A stretch of 6,306 nt of DNA from Firmicutes bacterium UBA5420 (GCA_002409455.1 DHNI01000039.1:1-6306), one strand, 5' to 3'. Shown: positions 1-5,931, numbered from the stretch's first letter. Notes: a model not told the origin generated them from the sequence alone. Numbers and translations: made by a program.

Positions 1-2
1 AT

Positions 3-76
3 TGGCTGGGGGACTAGGATTCGAACCTAGACTAGATGAGTCAGAGTCACCCGTCCTGCCATTAGACGATCCCCCA
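3..76 (-). tRNA. tRNA-Gln (anticodon CUG)
   Basis: The minus strand folds into a complete 74-nt cloverleaf with encoded CCA (plus-strand 3-5) and discriminator G. The acceptor stem TGGGGGA/TCCCCCA pairs fully. The anticodon stem GGTGA/TCATC (one G-U pair) carries loop CTCTGAC, which places anticodon CTG at 42-44. The T arm is CTAGG-TTCGAAT-CCTAG. It reads CAG codons; organisms with tRNA-Gln(UUG) often read CAG by wobble as well, so this may be a secondary isoacceptor. It follows the cobalamin adenosyltransferase gene by 45 nt and has its own promoter, so it can be transcribed independently or by read-through from the gltX operon. Its 3' flank lies outside the window. Confidence 0.97.
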
Positions 77-88
77 GTACTGTTACCG

Positions 89-117
89 AATATACCACAT
101 TCACCAAGAAAAAGCAA
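89..117 (-). promoter_or_regulatory. Extended -10 promoter for tRNA-Gln
   Basis: On the minus strand a -35-like TTGCTT (112-117) is separated by exactly 17 nt from TATATT (89-94, 5/6 match to TATAAT). TGG directly precedes the -10, giving an extended TGn element. Transcription would start about 5-7 nt before the mature tRNA 5' end at 76, the usual layout for tRNA promoters. The -35 matches the consensus at only 3/6, which the extended -10 can offset. Confidence 0.65.
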
Positions 118-121
118 GCGC

Positions 122-664
122 TCAGTTTTCTACTTCTTCGTCACCACGTGCAAGTGGTTCGAAAACACCTTCCTGATAGTTCACATAGCGAGCGGAACAG
201 AATAAATAATCGCTGAGCCTGTTGAGAAGGGGCAAAACATTCTCAGCGCCAGGATCCATTCCCTGATCCACGCTGGAAACCCTCCGCTCGGCGCGACGAC
301 ATACACTTCGAGCCACGTGCAGAAAAGCTGCACACCGCGTACCTGCTGGCAAGATGAAGTCATGTAAGGGCGGCAATCGACTGCTAAGCCTATCAATGGC
401 CGCTTCTAGAAATCCCAGGTCTTCTATGGTCACTTCCCCTGAGCCACCAGCAAGGATCGAACCTACCACAAAGAGTTTCCTTTGCACCCACAGAAGATCG
501 TCGGCGACATCGGGTTCTGAAAGATCGCTTACTGCCAAACCAAGAACACTCGACAACTCGTCTACGGTACCATAAGCTTCCACAAGCTTGTGGTCTTTGC
601 GTACGGTAACACCACTTCCCAGCTTGGTTAGTCCACCGTCCCCTGTTTTTGTGTAAATTTTCAT
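122..664 (-). CDS. ATP:cob(I)alamin adenosyltransferase, PduO type
   Basis: This enzyme family moves the adenosyl group of ATP onto cob(I)alamin, making coenzyme B12 in the cytosol. The roughly 180-residue product matches the family's usual length. Seen features are the N-terminal ATP-binding signature IYTKTGDGGLTKL (about residues 3-15), the VEAYGTVDELSS segment (about 28-39), FILPAGT (about 103-109), the arginine-rich helix ARSVCRRAERRV (about 118-129) and the C-terminal NRLSDYLFCSARYVN. The residue that is often Arg in GGxRVxKD is Thr here, with an Arg two places later; I cannot say whether this matters. A GTG lies at 667, but the ATG at 664 sits 7 nt from AGGGA and is preferred. It starts about 9 nt after the osmC-like stop codon, so it is in the same operon. 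The family is clear; the pathway it serves cannot be seen here. Confidence 0.93.
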   Translation of the reverse strand: MKIYTKTGDGGLTKLGSGVTVRKDHKLVEAYGTVDELSSVLGLAVSDLSEPDVADDLLWVQRKLFVVGSILAGGSGEVTIEDLGFLEAAIDRLSSRLPPLHDFILPAGTRCAAFLHVARSVCRRAERRVSSVDQGMDPGAENVLPLLNRLSDYLFCSARYVNYQEGVFEPLARGDEEVEN

Positions 665-673
665 CACAAATCC

Positions 674-1087
674 CTATTCTTTGATCTCAACAGTCCAGCC
701 AATCTCGGCTGTCTTGTTGACCATTCCCGCCACAGAGCAATACTTTTCAAGGGAGAGGCGCACCGCATCTTCCAAGGCTTTGCGACTGAGGTTCTCGCCC
801 TCAAACACAAAGTTCATATCCACTTTAGTGAATACCTGAGGGTATGTGTCAGCTCGCTCAGCTTGAACAAAGATCTCAAAGTCCCGCACATTCAGGCGTT
901 TCTTTTCCACAATAAGAGCCACATCAATACCAGAACATCCTGCCAAACCAAGCAAGACCATTTCCATAGGGCTCGCTGCAGCTCCATCTCCCCCATTTTC
1001 CTTAGAAACATCCATAACAACAGCATGGTTCGTTCCAGAAATACCTACAAAACCAAGCTTACCATTCCATTTGACTTGTGCTTGCAT
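674..1087 (-). CDS. OsmC/YhfA-family protein
   Basis: This 137-residue cytosolic protein belongs to the OsmC/Ohr fold family, whose characterised members reduce organic hydroperoxides with a cysteine pair. Both cysteines are visible: C51 in the LAGCSGIDVALIVEKKR helix and C117 in EKYCSVAGMV. The GCSGIDV context is closer to the YhfA-like OsmC subgroup than to Ohr, and the substrate of that subgroup is poorly defined. The N-terminal half has the usual SPMEMVLLGLAGC approach to the first cysteine. Its ATG shares one base with the gltX TAA stop (TAATG), and GAGGAG at 1096-1101 lies about 8 nt upstream, inside the end of gltX. Translation is therefore probably coupled to gltX. Calling it a peroxidase is inference; family membership is solid. 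Confidence 0.9.
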   Translation of the reverse strand: MQAQVKWNGKLGFVGISGTNHAVVMDVSKENGGDGAAASPMEMVLLGLAGCSGIDVALIVEKKRLNVRDFEIFVQAERADTYPQVFTKVDMNFVFEGENLSRKALEDAVRLSLEKYCSVAGMVNKTAEIGWTVEIKE

Positions 1088-2565
1088 TAAATCAACTCCT
1101 CTTCTCGAAGCATAGTAAGTGTCCGTTCAATTCGAGCTAAAACCCGCTCTTTACCCAATAGTTCCAAAACATCATAGATACCCGGACTGACATTGGTTCC
1201 CGTTAAAGCCACACGGATAGGCTGGATAAGTTCACCCATTTTTATGCCAAATTTCTCTAATCCAATCTTAAACTGTGGTTTCAGGTATTCTTCATCAAGC
1301 TGGGGAGCATCTTTGATCACATCATGAACGTAGTTCAAAACATCCTCAGTCTGCGGCTTGGTCAGTATCTTTCGAACGATATCCGGCTGATACGGGTAGT
1401 CATCAATAAAGAAGTACTGCCCCAATTCAATCACATCGGCCACAAGCTTGAGGCGGGTTTGAAGCTCCCCTAAAACCCGTAGAGCATATTCCTTGATCGC
1501 AGGGGAAACCTCCGCGGGAAGGAGATTCGCCTTTTGCCAATAGGGTAACGCTACGTCATAGAGTTCGGGTAAGGCTAGCTCACGAATGTAGACCCCATTC
1601 ATCCATTCTAGTTTTTGAATATCAAAAACCGCCGGATTCTTGGATACGCGCTCTAAGCTAAATTTCTCAGTCAACTCATCAACAGAGAAGATGGTTTGAG
1701 AATCATCATAACCCCAACCCAAGAGGGAGAGGTAGTTCACCATGGCTGATGCTAAATATCCTTCTTCATAGAACTGGGTTACAGACGTGGCACCGTGCCG
1801 TTTGCTCAAAAGCGACTTGTCGGGCCCTAGAATCATGGGAATATGTGCGAACTTAGGCACTTCAAAACCTAAGGCCTCGTAAATTTGAATCTGTTTTGGG
1901 GTATTAGACAGGTGATCCTCACCACGAATAACATGGGTTATTTTCATCAGAGCATCATCGACCACGACGGCGAAATTGTAGGTAGGCATGCCATCGGACT
2001 TGAAGATGACGAAATCGTCCACCTGGGTGACGTTGTCGAATGTCACCGTGCCGCGGACCAAATCCTCAACCGGGGTCTCCCCCTCTTCTAGTGATGCAAA
2101 GCGAATGACAGGTACTCGGCCCTGGGCCTTTAGATCCAGCCTCTCTTGATCACTCAAATGCCTACAGCGTCCATCATAACGCGTGTCTTTTCCCTGTTTA
2201 ATCTGTTCTTGTCTTCGTTGGTCAAGCTCTTCTGGAGTACAGTAGCATTCGTATGCCCTGCCGAGCTCCATTAGCTTGGCAGCATACTTTTGATATAGAT
2301 CAAGCCTTTGGCTTTGATAATAAGGACCGTAGTCTCCGCCCCTGCCCGGGCCTTCATCCCAATCTAAACCTAAGTACTCCAAGGCATCCAAAATCACCTG
2401 CGTAGCCGCCTCGGTGGAACGAGCCGCATCTGTATCTTCAATACGTAGTACAAACACACCAGAATGATGCTTGGCAAAAAGCCAGTTGAATAGGGCGGTC
2501 CGTGCCCCTCCCACATGAAGATAACCTGTTGGACTCGGTGCAAAACGCACTCTTACTGCACTCAT
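1087..2565 (-). CDS. gltX: Glutamyl-tRNA synthetase
   Basis: This class I aminoacyl-tRNA synthetase activates glutamate with ATP and loads it onto tRNA-Glu. In bacteria lacking GlnRS it also loads tRNA-Gln. The 492-residue length is typical. The HIGH-type motif appears as FAPSPTGYLHVGG (HVGG about 17-20) and the KMSKS-type motif as SLLSKRHGATSV (about 251-262), with Leu at the position often held by the first Lys. C107, C109, C134 and H136 are arranged like the zinc site of E. coli GluRS. RGEDHLSNTPKQ (about 214-225) is the conserved core segment, and the C-terminal helical anticodon-binding part is complete. ATG 2563-2565 follows GGGAGGAAGG by 8 nt. It lies 24 nt after the parA-like gene and overlaps osmC by one base. 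Whether it is discriminating or non-discriminating cannot be read by eye. Confidence 0.98.
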   Translation of the reverse strand: MSAVRVRFAPSPTGYLHVGGARTALFNWLFAKHHSGVFVLRIEDTDAARSTEAATQVILDALEYLGLDWDEGPGRGGDYGPYYQSQRLDLYQKYAAKLMELGRAYECYCTPEELDQRRQEQIKQGKDTRYDGRCRHLSDQERLDLKAQGRVPVIRFASLEEGETPVEDLVRGTVTFDNVTQVDDFVIFKSDGMPTYNFAVVVDDALMKITHVIRGEDHLSNTPKQIQIYEALGFEVPKFAHIPMILGPDKSLLSKRHGATSVTQFYEEGYLASAMVNYLSLLGWGYDDSQTIFSVDELTEKFSLERVSKNPAVFDIQKLEWMNGVYIRELALPELYDVALPYWQKANLLPAEVSPAIKEYALRVLGELQTRLKLVADVIELGQYFFIDDYPYQPDIVRKILTKPQTEDVLNYVHDVIKDAPQLDEEYLKPQFKIGLEKFGIKMGELIQPIRVALTGTNVSPGIYDVLELLGKERVLARIERTLTMLREEELI

Positions 2566-2589
2566 TGAAAAAACCTTCCTCCCACATAC

Positions 2590-3360
2590 CTAAATTCTAT
2601 TGTTCGTCTTCACTAACTCCCGTGCTAACTCTCGATAAGCAAGTGCCCCAGGAACCTGAACCTTTGTTTCAAAGACCGGAACACGAGCCTTGGTACTCTC
2701 GGCAAAGCGGATGCTCCGAGCAACCGTATGGGGAAACAAATAAAGCTGAGGGAACTCTGTACCAAGGAGGTCTAGAATTTCCCTGCCATGGAGCGTACGC
2801 ACACTAAACATGGTGGGCAACAGCCCTGCGATTTCCAGTTTACTATTGAGCGATCCCTTCACCTTGGCAATCAATTTTAAGAGAGCACGCGTGCCTCGGA
2901 GACTCAAAAACTCACAGGACACAGGAATAATCACTTTGTCAGCGGCAGCTAGAGCATTGATCGTTAACAGCCCTAAAGACGGTTGACTGTCAATTAACAC
3001 ATAGTCATAGTCATCCCTGACTTCATTGACGATGCGGGTAATTCTCCGTTCCCTTGCGGGAGCATTCACCAGTTGAAACTCGGCCAAGGATAGATCAATA
3101 TTAGCCGGTAACAAATCAATGCCGTAGTCATTGGAAATCAGGATCTCCTTAGCGGGCATATCACGTACCAAACAATGATATATAGTTTTTCCCAGATCCT
3201 CAGGTTCAAATCCTGCATAGTAGGTTAAACCACCCTGGGGGTCAAGATCTAAAAGTAGCACCTTTTGACCTATGTCGGCCAGAGCAACCCCTAGATTATA
3301 GGTGGTAGTGGTCTTTCCCACTCCACCCTTTTGGTTGGCGAGTACGAAGACTTGTGCCAC
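2590..3360 (-). CDS. Orphan ParA/Soj-family ATPase
   Basis: This 256-residue protein is a ParA/Soj-type ATPase of the deviant Walker A class, which dimerises on ATP and positions DNA or protein cargo. Seen motifs are KGGVGKTT (11-18) with the signature Lys at 11, LLLDLDPQGG (about 35-44; the family usually has PQGN), and Walker B-like VLIDSQPSLGLLTINAL (121-137; the usual form is IDCPPSLG). The C-terminal ARSIRFAES stretch (about 214-222) is typical. No ParB partner lies next to it: upstream is a divergent dehydrogenase and downstream is gltX, 24 nt away. A chromosomal soj normally sits with parB near the origin, so this is probably a stand-alone paralogue with another cargo (inference). The GTG start is the first possible one after an in-frame TGA and follows AAGGAG by about 11 nt. 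I saw no convincing sigma-A promoter for it. Confidence 0.9.
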   Translation of the reverse strand: MAQVFVLANQKGGVGKTTTTYNLGVALADIGQKVLLLDLDPQGGLTYYAGFEPEDLGKTIYHCLVRDMPAKEILISNDYGIDLLPANIDLSLAEFQLVNAPARERRITRIVNEVRDDYDYVLIDSQPSLGLLTINALAAADKVIIPVSCEFLSLRGTRALLKLIAKVKGSLNSKLEIAGLLPTMFSVRTLHGREILDLLGTEFPQLYLFPHTVARSIRFAESTKARVPVFETKVQVPGALAYRELARELVKTNNRI

Positions 3361-3504
3361 GTATGCTCACTCTCCTTGATTACTAGAACAGTATTTCAAC
3401 GGGCATACACCTAAACCCTGCCTGATTTCGCACAACTCTTTTTTAAGTGAAAAGGATCTCCGGGTAACACCAAGAATAGTACCTACGTGAAGGGAAGTGA
3501 GTTC
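3361..3504. other. Divergent intergenic region
   Basis: This 144-bp spacer separates the minus-strand ParA operon from the plus-strand dehydrogenase operon and should hold both promoters. A sigma-H-like promoter faces the dehydrogenase. For the ParA direction I see only the AAGGAG ribosome binding site near 3373-3378 and no hexamer pair with good spacing. GTATGC (3361-3366) and GCATAC (3403-3408) form a weak inverted repeat of uncertain meaning. Confidence 0.6.
3453..3477 (+). promoter_or_regulatory. Putative sigma-H-type promoter for the dehydrogenase-PspC operon
   Basis: AAAGGATCT (AGGA core 3453-3456) and CAAGAATAG (GAAT core 3474-3477) resemble the sigma-H consensus RNAGGAWWW / RNNGAATWW. 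The 17 nt between the AGGA and GAAT cores fits sigma-H promoters as I recall them. Mismatches are one base in the -35 tail and two at the edges of the -10. No sigma-A alternative of similar quality is visible. Transcription would start near 3484-3487, which supports translation from the ATG at 3505. Confidence 0.4.
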
Positions 3505-4473
3505 ATGTACAATGTGTTTGTGACTCGAAAATTGCCGGGACATGCTCTAGACGAGCTCCGTTCCGTGTGTAATGTGACGGTGAATCCCAAGGATCGCAAT
3601 ATCACGAAGGAAGAACTTATGAAGGCGGTGGCAAACCAGGACGCTTTGATCTCGATGCTATCCGATCCAGTTGACTCTGACGTAATTCAGGCAGGAAGCA
3701 AGCTCAAAGTCATTGCCAACTATGCTGTGGGCTATAATAACATTGATATCGCAGCAGCAAGTAAGCAAAATATCCTGGTCTGCAATACCCCTGATGTTCT
3801 AACGAACGCTAGTGCTGACTTTGCCTGGGCACTTCTAATGAGCACAGCGCGCCGAGTAATCGAAGGCGACATCCTGACCCGTAGTGGCCAGTTTACTGGC
3901 TGGGCGCCCGAACTTCTCCTAGGCGTAGAAGTGTATGGAAAGACCTTAGGCCTCATCGGTGCTGGCAGAATCGGGCAAGCAGTTGCCAAGAGAGCCTTGG
4001 GCTTTAATATGCGCACCCTTTATCATAATCGCAACAGGCTTCCTCATACTGTAGAAAAAGAGTGCAATATGGAATATAGTGATCTTGAAACACTACTTAA
4101 AGAATCAGATTATGTATCGCTCCATTGCCCCCTAACACCCGAGACCAGGCACCTCATCGCCCGGCGCGAACTGGAGATCATGAAATCCACCTCAATCCTC
4201 ATTAATACAGCGAGGGGGCCTGTAGTAGACGAAGCCGCTTTAGTTGAGGCTCTAGAACAGAGAGTGATTTACGGAGCAGGCCTAGACGTGTTCGAAGATG
4301 AACCTGCTTTAAAACCTGGTCTCACCCAATTATCCAACGTAGTTCTCGCCCCCCATATTGCCAGCGCTGCAGTGGAGACTCGCTCCAAAATGGTTGAAAT
4401 GGTTGCTCGCGATGTGTTAGCAGCCCTCGAAGGGCGCAGGCCACAAAATGTTGTAAACCAAGAAATTTTCTAG
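3505..4473 (+). CDS. D-isomer 2-hydroxyacid dehydrogenase, glyoxylate/hydroxypyruvate reductase type
   Basis: This is an NAD(P)H-dependent cytosolic oxidoreductase of the D-2-hydroxyacid dehydrogenase family. Similarity is best to glyoxylate/hydroxypyruvate reductases, which open with a VFVTRKLPGHAL-like strand and helix as seen here. Counting from the ATG at 3505 (322 residues), the Rossmann motif GAGRIG is at 152-157 after GKTLGLI. The catalytic triad is Arg237 (NTARGPVVDE), Glu266 (LDVFEDEP) and His284 (LAPHIASA), all present. VGYNNID (about 75-81) is the conserved substrate-loop region. An in-frame GTG at 3487 is longer, but it lacks a Shine-Dalgarno and falls at the predicted transcription start. 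The ATG follows AAGGGA (3490-3495) by 9 nt. It is the first gene of an operon with the PspC protein. The substrate (glyoxylate, hydroxypyruvate or another 2-ketoacid) cannot be decided from sequence. Confidence 0.93.
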   Translation: MYNVFVTRKLPGHALDELRSVCNVTVNPKDRNITKEELMKAVANQDALISMLSDPVDSDVIQAGSKLKVIANYAVGYNNIDIAAASKQNILVCNTPDVLTNASADFAWALLMSTARRVIEGDILTRSGQFTGWAPELLLGVEVYGKTLGLIGAGRIGQAVAKRALGFNMRTLYHNRNRLPHTVEKECNMEYSDLETLLKESDYVSLHCPLTPETRHLIARRELEIMKSTSILINTARGPVVDEAALVEALEQRVIYGAGLDVFEDEPALKPGLTQLSNVVLAPHIASAAVETRSKMVEMVARDVLAALEGRRPQNVVNQEIF

Positions 4474-4491
4474 AGGAGGTTCAATAAGAAC

Positions 4492-4677
4492 ATGGCAAAA
4501 CGGATCTATCGTTCAAGCGATAGAAAAATCGGCGGCGTCTGTGGAGGTATCGCTGAGTATCTCAATGTGGATCCCACCATAATACGCTTGATTTGGGTCA
4601 TTCTCGCCTTAGTCTATGGCACCGGGGTTCTGGCCTATATTATTGGTTGGTTCATCATCCCAGACGTTCCAAGTTAA
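4492..4677 (+). CDS. Small PspC-domain membrane protein
   Basis: The 61-residue protein is a bare PspC domain. It has a basic start, MAKRIYRSSDRKIGGVCGG, then IAEYLNVDPTIIRLIWV, then a hydrophobic stretch (about 31-57) ending in IIGWFIIPDVPS. The hydrophobic part can span the membrane once, or twice as a tight hairpin. In proteobacteria PspC senses envelope stress and controls PspA; short stand-alone PspC proteins in Firmicutes are widespread and mostly uncharacterised, so a stress role is inference. The ribosome binding site AGAGGAGG (4472-4479) overlaps the TAG stop of the dehydrogenase gene, with 12 nt to the ATG, so the two genes form one transcription unit. A strong terminator follows 11 nt after its stop. 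Confidence 0.93.
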   Translation: MAKRIYRSSDRKIGGVCGGIAEYLNVDPTIIRLIWVILALVYGTGVLAYIIGWFIIPDVPS

Positions 4678-4688
4678 TGCGCACACAA

Positions 4689-4718
4689 GCCCTTTAGATC
4701 TTCCTAAAGGGCATTTTT
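4689..4718 (+). terminator. Rho-independent terminator after the PspC gene
   Basis: A perfect 9-bp stem, GCCCTTTAG (4689-4697) with CTAAAGGGC (4704-4712), closes a 6-nt loop and is followed by ATTTTTGT. It ends the dehydrogenase-PspC transcription unit. The opposite strand lacks a comparable T-run, so it mainly acts on the plus strand. Confidence 0.92.
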
Positions 4719-4740
4719 GTACTCCTCGCAAATTGGAGAA

Positions 4741-4764
4741 AGCGACCAGGTTTACCTGATCGCT
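4741..4764 (-). terminator. Terminator-like hairpin downstream of tRNA-Asn
   Basis: On the minus strand AGCGATCAGG pairs with CCTGGTCGCT around a TAAA loop, a 10-bp stem with one G-U pair. Read on the plus strand the same position is an A-C mismatch, so the hairpin is better as minus-strand RNA. It starts 7 nt past the tRNA CCA end. The downstream tract TTTCTCCAATTT is only weakly T-rich, so it could also be a processing or stability hairpin. Confidence 0.6.
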
Positions 4765-4771
4765 CTCGAAA

Positions 4772-4846
<75 letters not shown>

Positions 4847-4857
4847 ACACTATTATC

Positions 4858-4886
4858 ACTTTAGCATAGCTTTTTCCTGAAGTCAA
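4858..4886 (-). promoter_or_regulatory. Sigma-A promoter for tRNA-Asn
   Basis: On the minus strand TTGACT (4881-4886, 5/6 match to TTGACA) and TAAAGT (4858-4863, 4/6) are separated by 17 nt. The -10 is preceded by TGC, an extended TGn element. The predicted start is a few nucleotides before the tRNA 5' end at 4846, as usual for tRNA genes. Confidence 0.75.
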
Positions 4887-4890
4887 GAGT

Positions 4891-4919
4891 AACACATCCT
4901 CCCTCCGTCTCATATGTTG
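4891..4919 (+). promoter_or_regulatory. Possible sigma-K-like promoter for the LysM gene
   Basis: AACA (4891-4894) lies 16 nt upstream of CATATGTTG (4911-4919). The sigma-K pattern recalled from Bacillus is mACm, 16-17 nt, then CATAnnnTA, so the match has one -10 mismatch. No good sigma-A pair was seen in this leader. The motif is short and could be chance. It is listed because it fits a mother-cell role for the downstream protein. Confidence 0.25.
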
Positions 4920-4925
4920 TTATGA

Positions 4926-4964
4926 ACCGTAAACAAGGACTATGTAGACAATAGTCTCTACGGT
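4926..4964 (+). promoter_or_regulatory. Nested inverted repeat in the LysM gene leader
   Basis: ACCGTA (4926-4931) pairs with TACGGT (4959-4964), and GACTAT (4938-4943) pairs with ATAGTC (4951-4956) inside it, around a 7-nt loop. An alternative pairing of GTAGA (4944-4948) with TCTAC (4957-4961) competes with both. No T-run follows, so it is not a terminator. It ends 10 nt before the AAAGGAGG ribosome binding site, and could be a structured mRNA leader or a protein-binding operator. Confidence 0.4.
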
Positions 4965-4989
4965 ATTGATTCGTAAAGGAGGATTCACT

Positions 4990-5931
4990 TTGGAAAAAGA
5001 CGACCAACTTCTTAATGAACAGGAACAACAACCAGAGATTCAAGCCGATGTTGAGCCGGCTCAGGTTTGTGGGCCCAATACGACCCCTTATGTTGTGCGT
5101 CCAGGAGATACATTCTTTAGTATCGCCCGCCAATTTGGCGTCAGCTTAGATGCACTCATACGAGCCAACCCTCAGATTTCCGATCCCAGCCAAATACGTC
5201 CGGGACAAATTGTGTGCATTCCGAGGGTAACCTGTCCTTCAGGAACCTTCGCCTACACTGTGCAACCGGGAGATACCATGTTTAGCATAGCCCGAAGATT
5301 CGGAGTACCTCTCCAAGAACTCATCGACGCCAACCCGCAAATTCCTGATCCATCGAGACTGGTTCCGGGTCAAACAGTCTGTGTACCAACAACAACGCCA
5401 CCACCAGGATCGTGCCCAGCAGGAACATTTGCCTATACGGTGCAACCTGGAGATTCTATGTGGAGCATTGCCAACAGGTTTGGAGTCTCCCTCGACGCTT
5501 TGATTGCGGCCAATCCACAAATCCCAAATCCCGCCGTGATTTTCCCGGGGCAAATTGTTTGCGTGCCAAGAGGCACAACTCCAGGTCCGTGCCCGCCGGG
5601 AACATTTAGCTACACTGTACAGCCAGGCGACAGTATGTGGAGTATTGCCAGAAAGTTTGGAGTGTCCCTTGATGCACTAATTCGAGCTAACCCACAGATT
5701 ACCAATCCCAGCCTGATCTTCCCAGGGCAAATTGTCTGCGTGCCCAGAGGCACATCTCCAGGTCCATGCCCGCCGGGAACCTTCGCCTACACCGTAAGAC
5801 CAGGCGATAGCATGTGGAGCATCGCTCGAAAGTTTGGAGTCTCTCTCGATGCATTAATTCGAGCCAATCCGCAGATCCCAAATCCCAGTGAGATTTTCCC
5901 GGGTCAGACAGTCTGCGTACCGAACCGGTAA
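4990..5931 (+). CDS. Five-LysM-domain protein, probable spore coat/cortex-associated
   Basis: The 313-residue product has an acidic, Gln-rich head of about 26 residues (starting MEKDDQLLNEQEQQ) followed by five LysM domains, each reading YTVQPGDSMWSIARxFGV, SLDALIRANPQI, then PGQxVCVP. LysM binds GlcNAc-containing glycans such as peptidoglycan. Domains 2-5 open with CPxGTFxYTV and are joined by short Pro/Gly/Thr linkers. Ten cysteines form five pairs each exactly 49 residues apart. No signal peptide or membrane segment is present, so the protein is probably not Sec-exported. In spore formers, LysM proteins without signals (SafA, SpoVID types) assemble around the forespore from the mother cell, and that role is my inference. 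The start is TTG at 4990, 7 nt after AAAGGAGG (4975-4982); an upstream TTG at 4966 precedes this site and is rejected. No catalytic domain is attached. Confidence 0.88.
   Translation: MEKDDQLLNEQEQQPEIQADVEPAQVCGPNTTPYVVRPGDTFFSIARQFGVSLDALIRANPQISDPSQIRPGQIVCIPRVTCPSGTFAYTVQPGDTMFSIARRFGVPLQELIDANPQIPDPSRLVPGQTVCVPTTTPPPGSCPAGTFAYTVQPGDSMWSIANRFGVSLDALIAANPQIPNPAVIFPGQIVCVPRGTTPGPCPPGTFSYTVQPGDSMWSIARKFGVSLDALIRANPQITNPSLIFPGQIVCVPRGTSPGPCPPGTFAYTVRPGDSMWSIARKFGVSLDALIRANPQIPNPSEIFPGQTVCVPNR
5068..5916 (+). repeat. Five tandem LysM-coding repeats
   Basis: Units bounded by paired cysteine codons run at 5068-5217, 5233-5382, 5413-5562, 5590-5739 and 5767-5916, each 150 nt from first to last Cys codon. 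Unit starts are spaced 165, 180, 177 and 177 nt. Units 3-5 are nearly identical in protein, including GDSMWSIA and FPGQ, but differ at many third codon positions. This implies old duplication under protein-level selection rather than a recent copy. Unit 1 is the most divergent and lacks the CPxGTF opening. Confidence 0.9.

Noticed and set aside
665..667. GTG start for the cobalamin adenosyltransferase
   Set aside because: It leaves only about 4 nt from the AGGGA site; the next codon, ATG at 664, has better spacing and matches the family start MKIYTKTGD.
251..1090. Antisense and alternate-frame ORFs over the adenosyltransferase and OsmC genes
   Set aside because: They have no recognisable domains or ribosome binding sites and lie wholly within well-supported genes.
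1810..1835. KMSKS motif of GluRS reading LLSKR as a defect
   Set aside because: The essential SK residues and the following RHGA are kept, and as I recall GluRS proteins vary at the first position of this motif, so loss of function is not implied.
3361..3408. GTATGC/GCATAC inverted repeat with a 36-nt spacer as an operator
   Set aside because: Six-base arms so far apart are expected by chance, and no third copy or flanking extension supports them.
3487..3504. GTG at 3487 as the start of the dehydrogenase
   Set aside because: No Shine-Dalgarno precedes it, the added residues MKGSEF are really the ribosome-binding-site region, and the family's N-terminus aligns with the ATG at 3505.
4966..4989. 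TTG at 4966 as the start of the LysM protein
   Set aside because: The strong AAAGGAGG site (4975-4982) lies inside that extension and is ideally spaced for the TTG at 4990.
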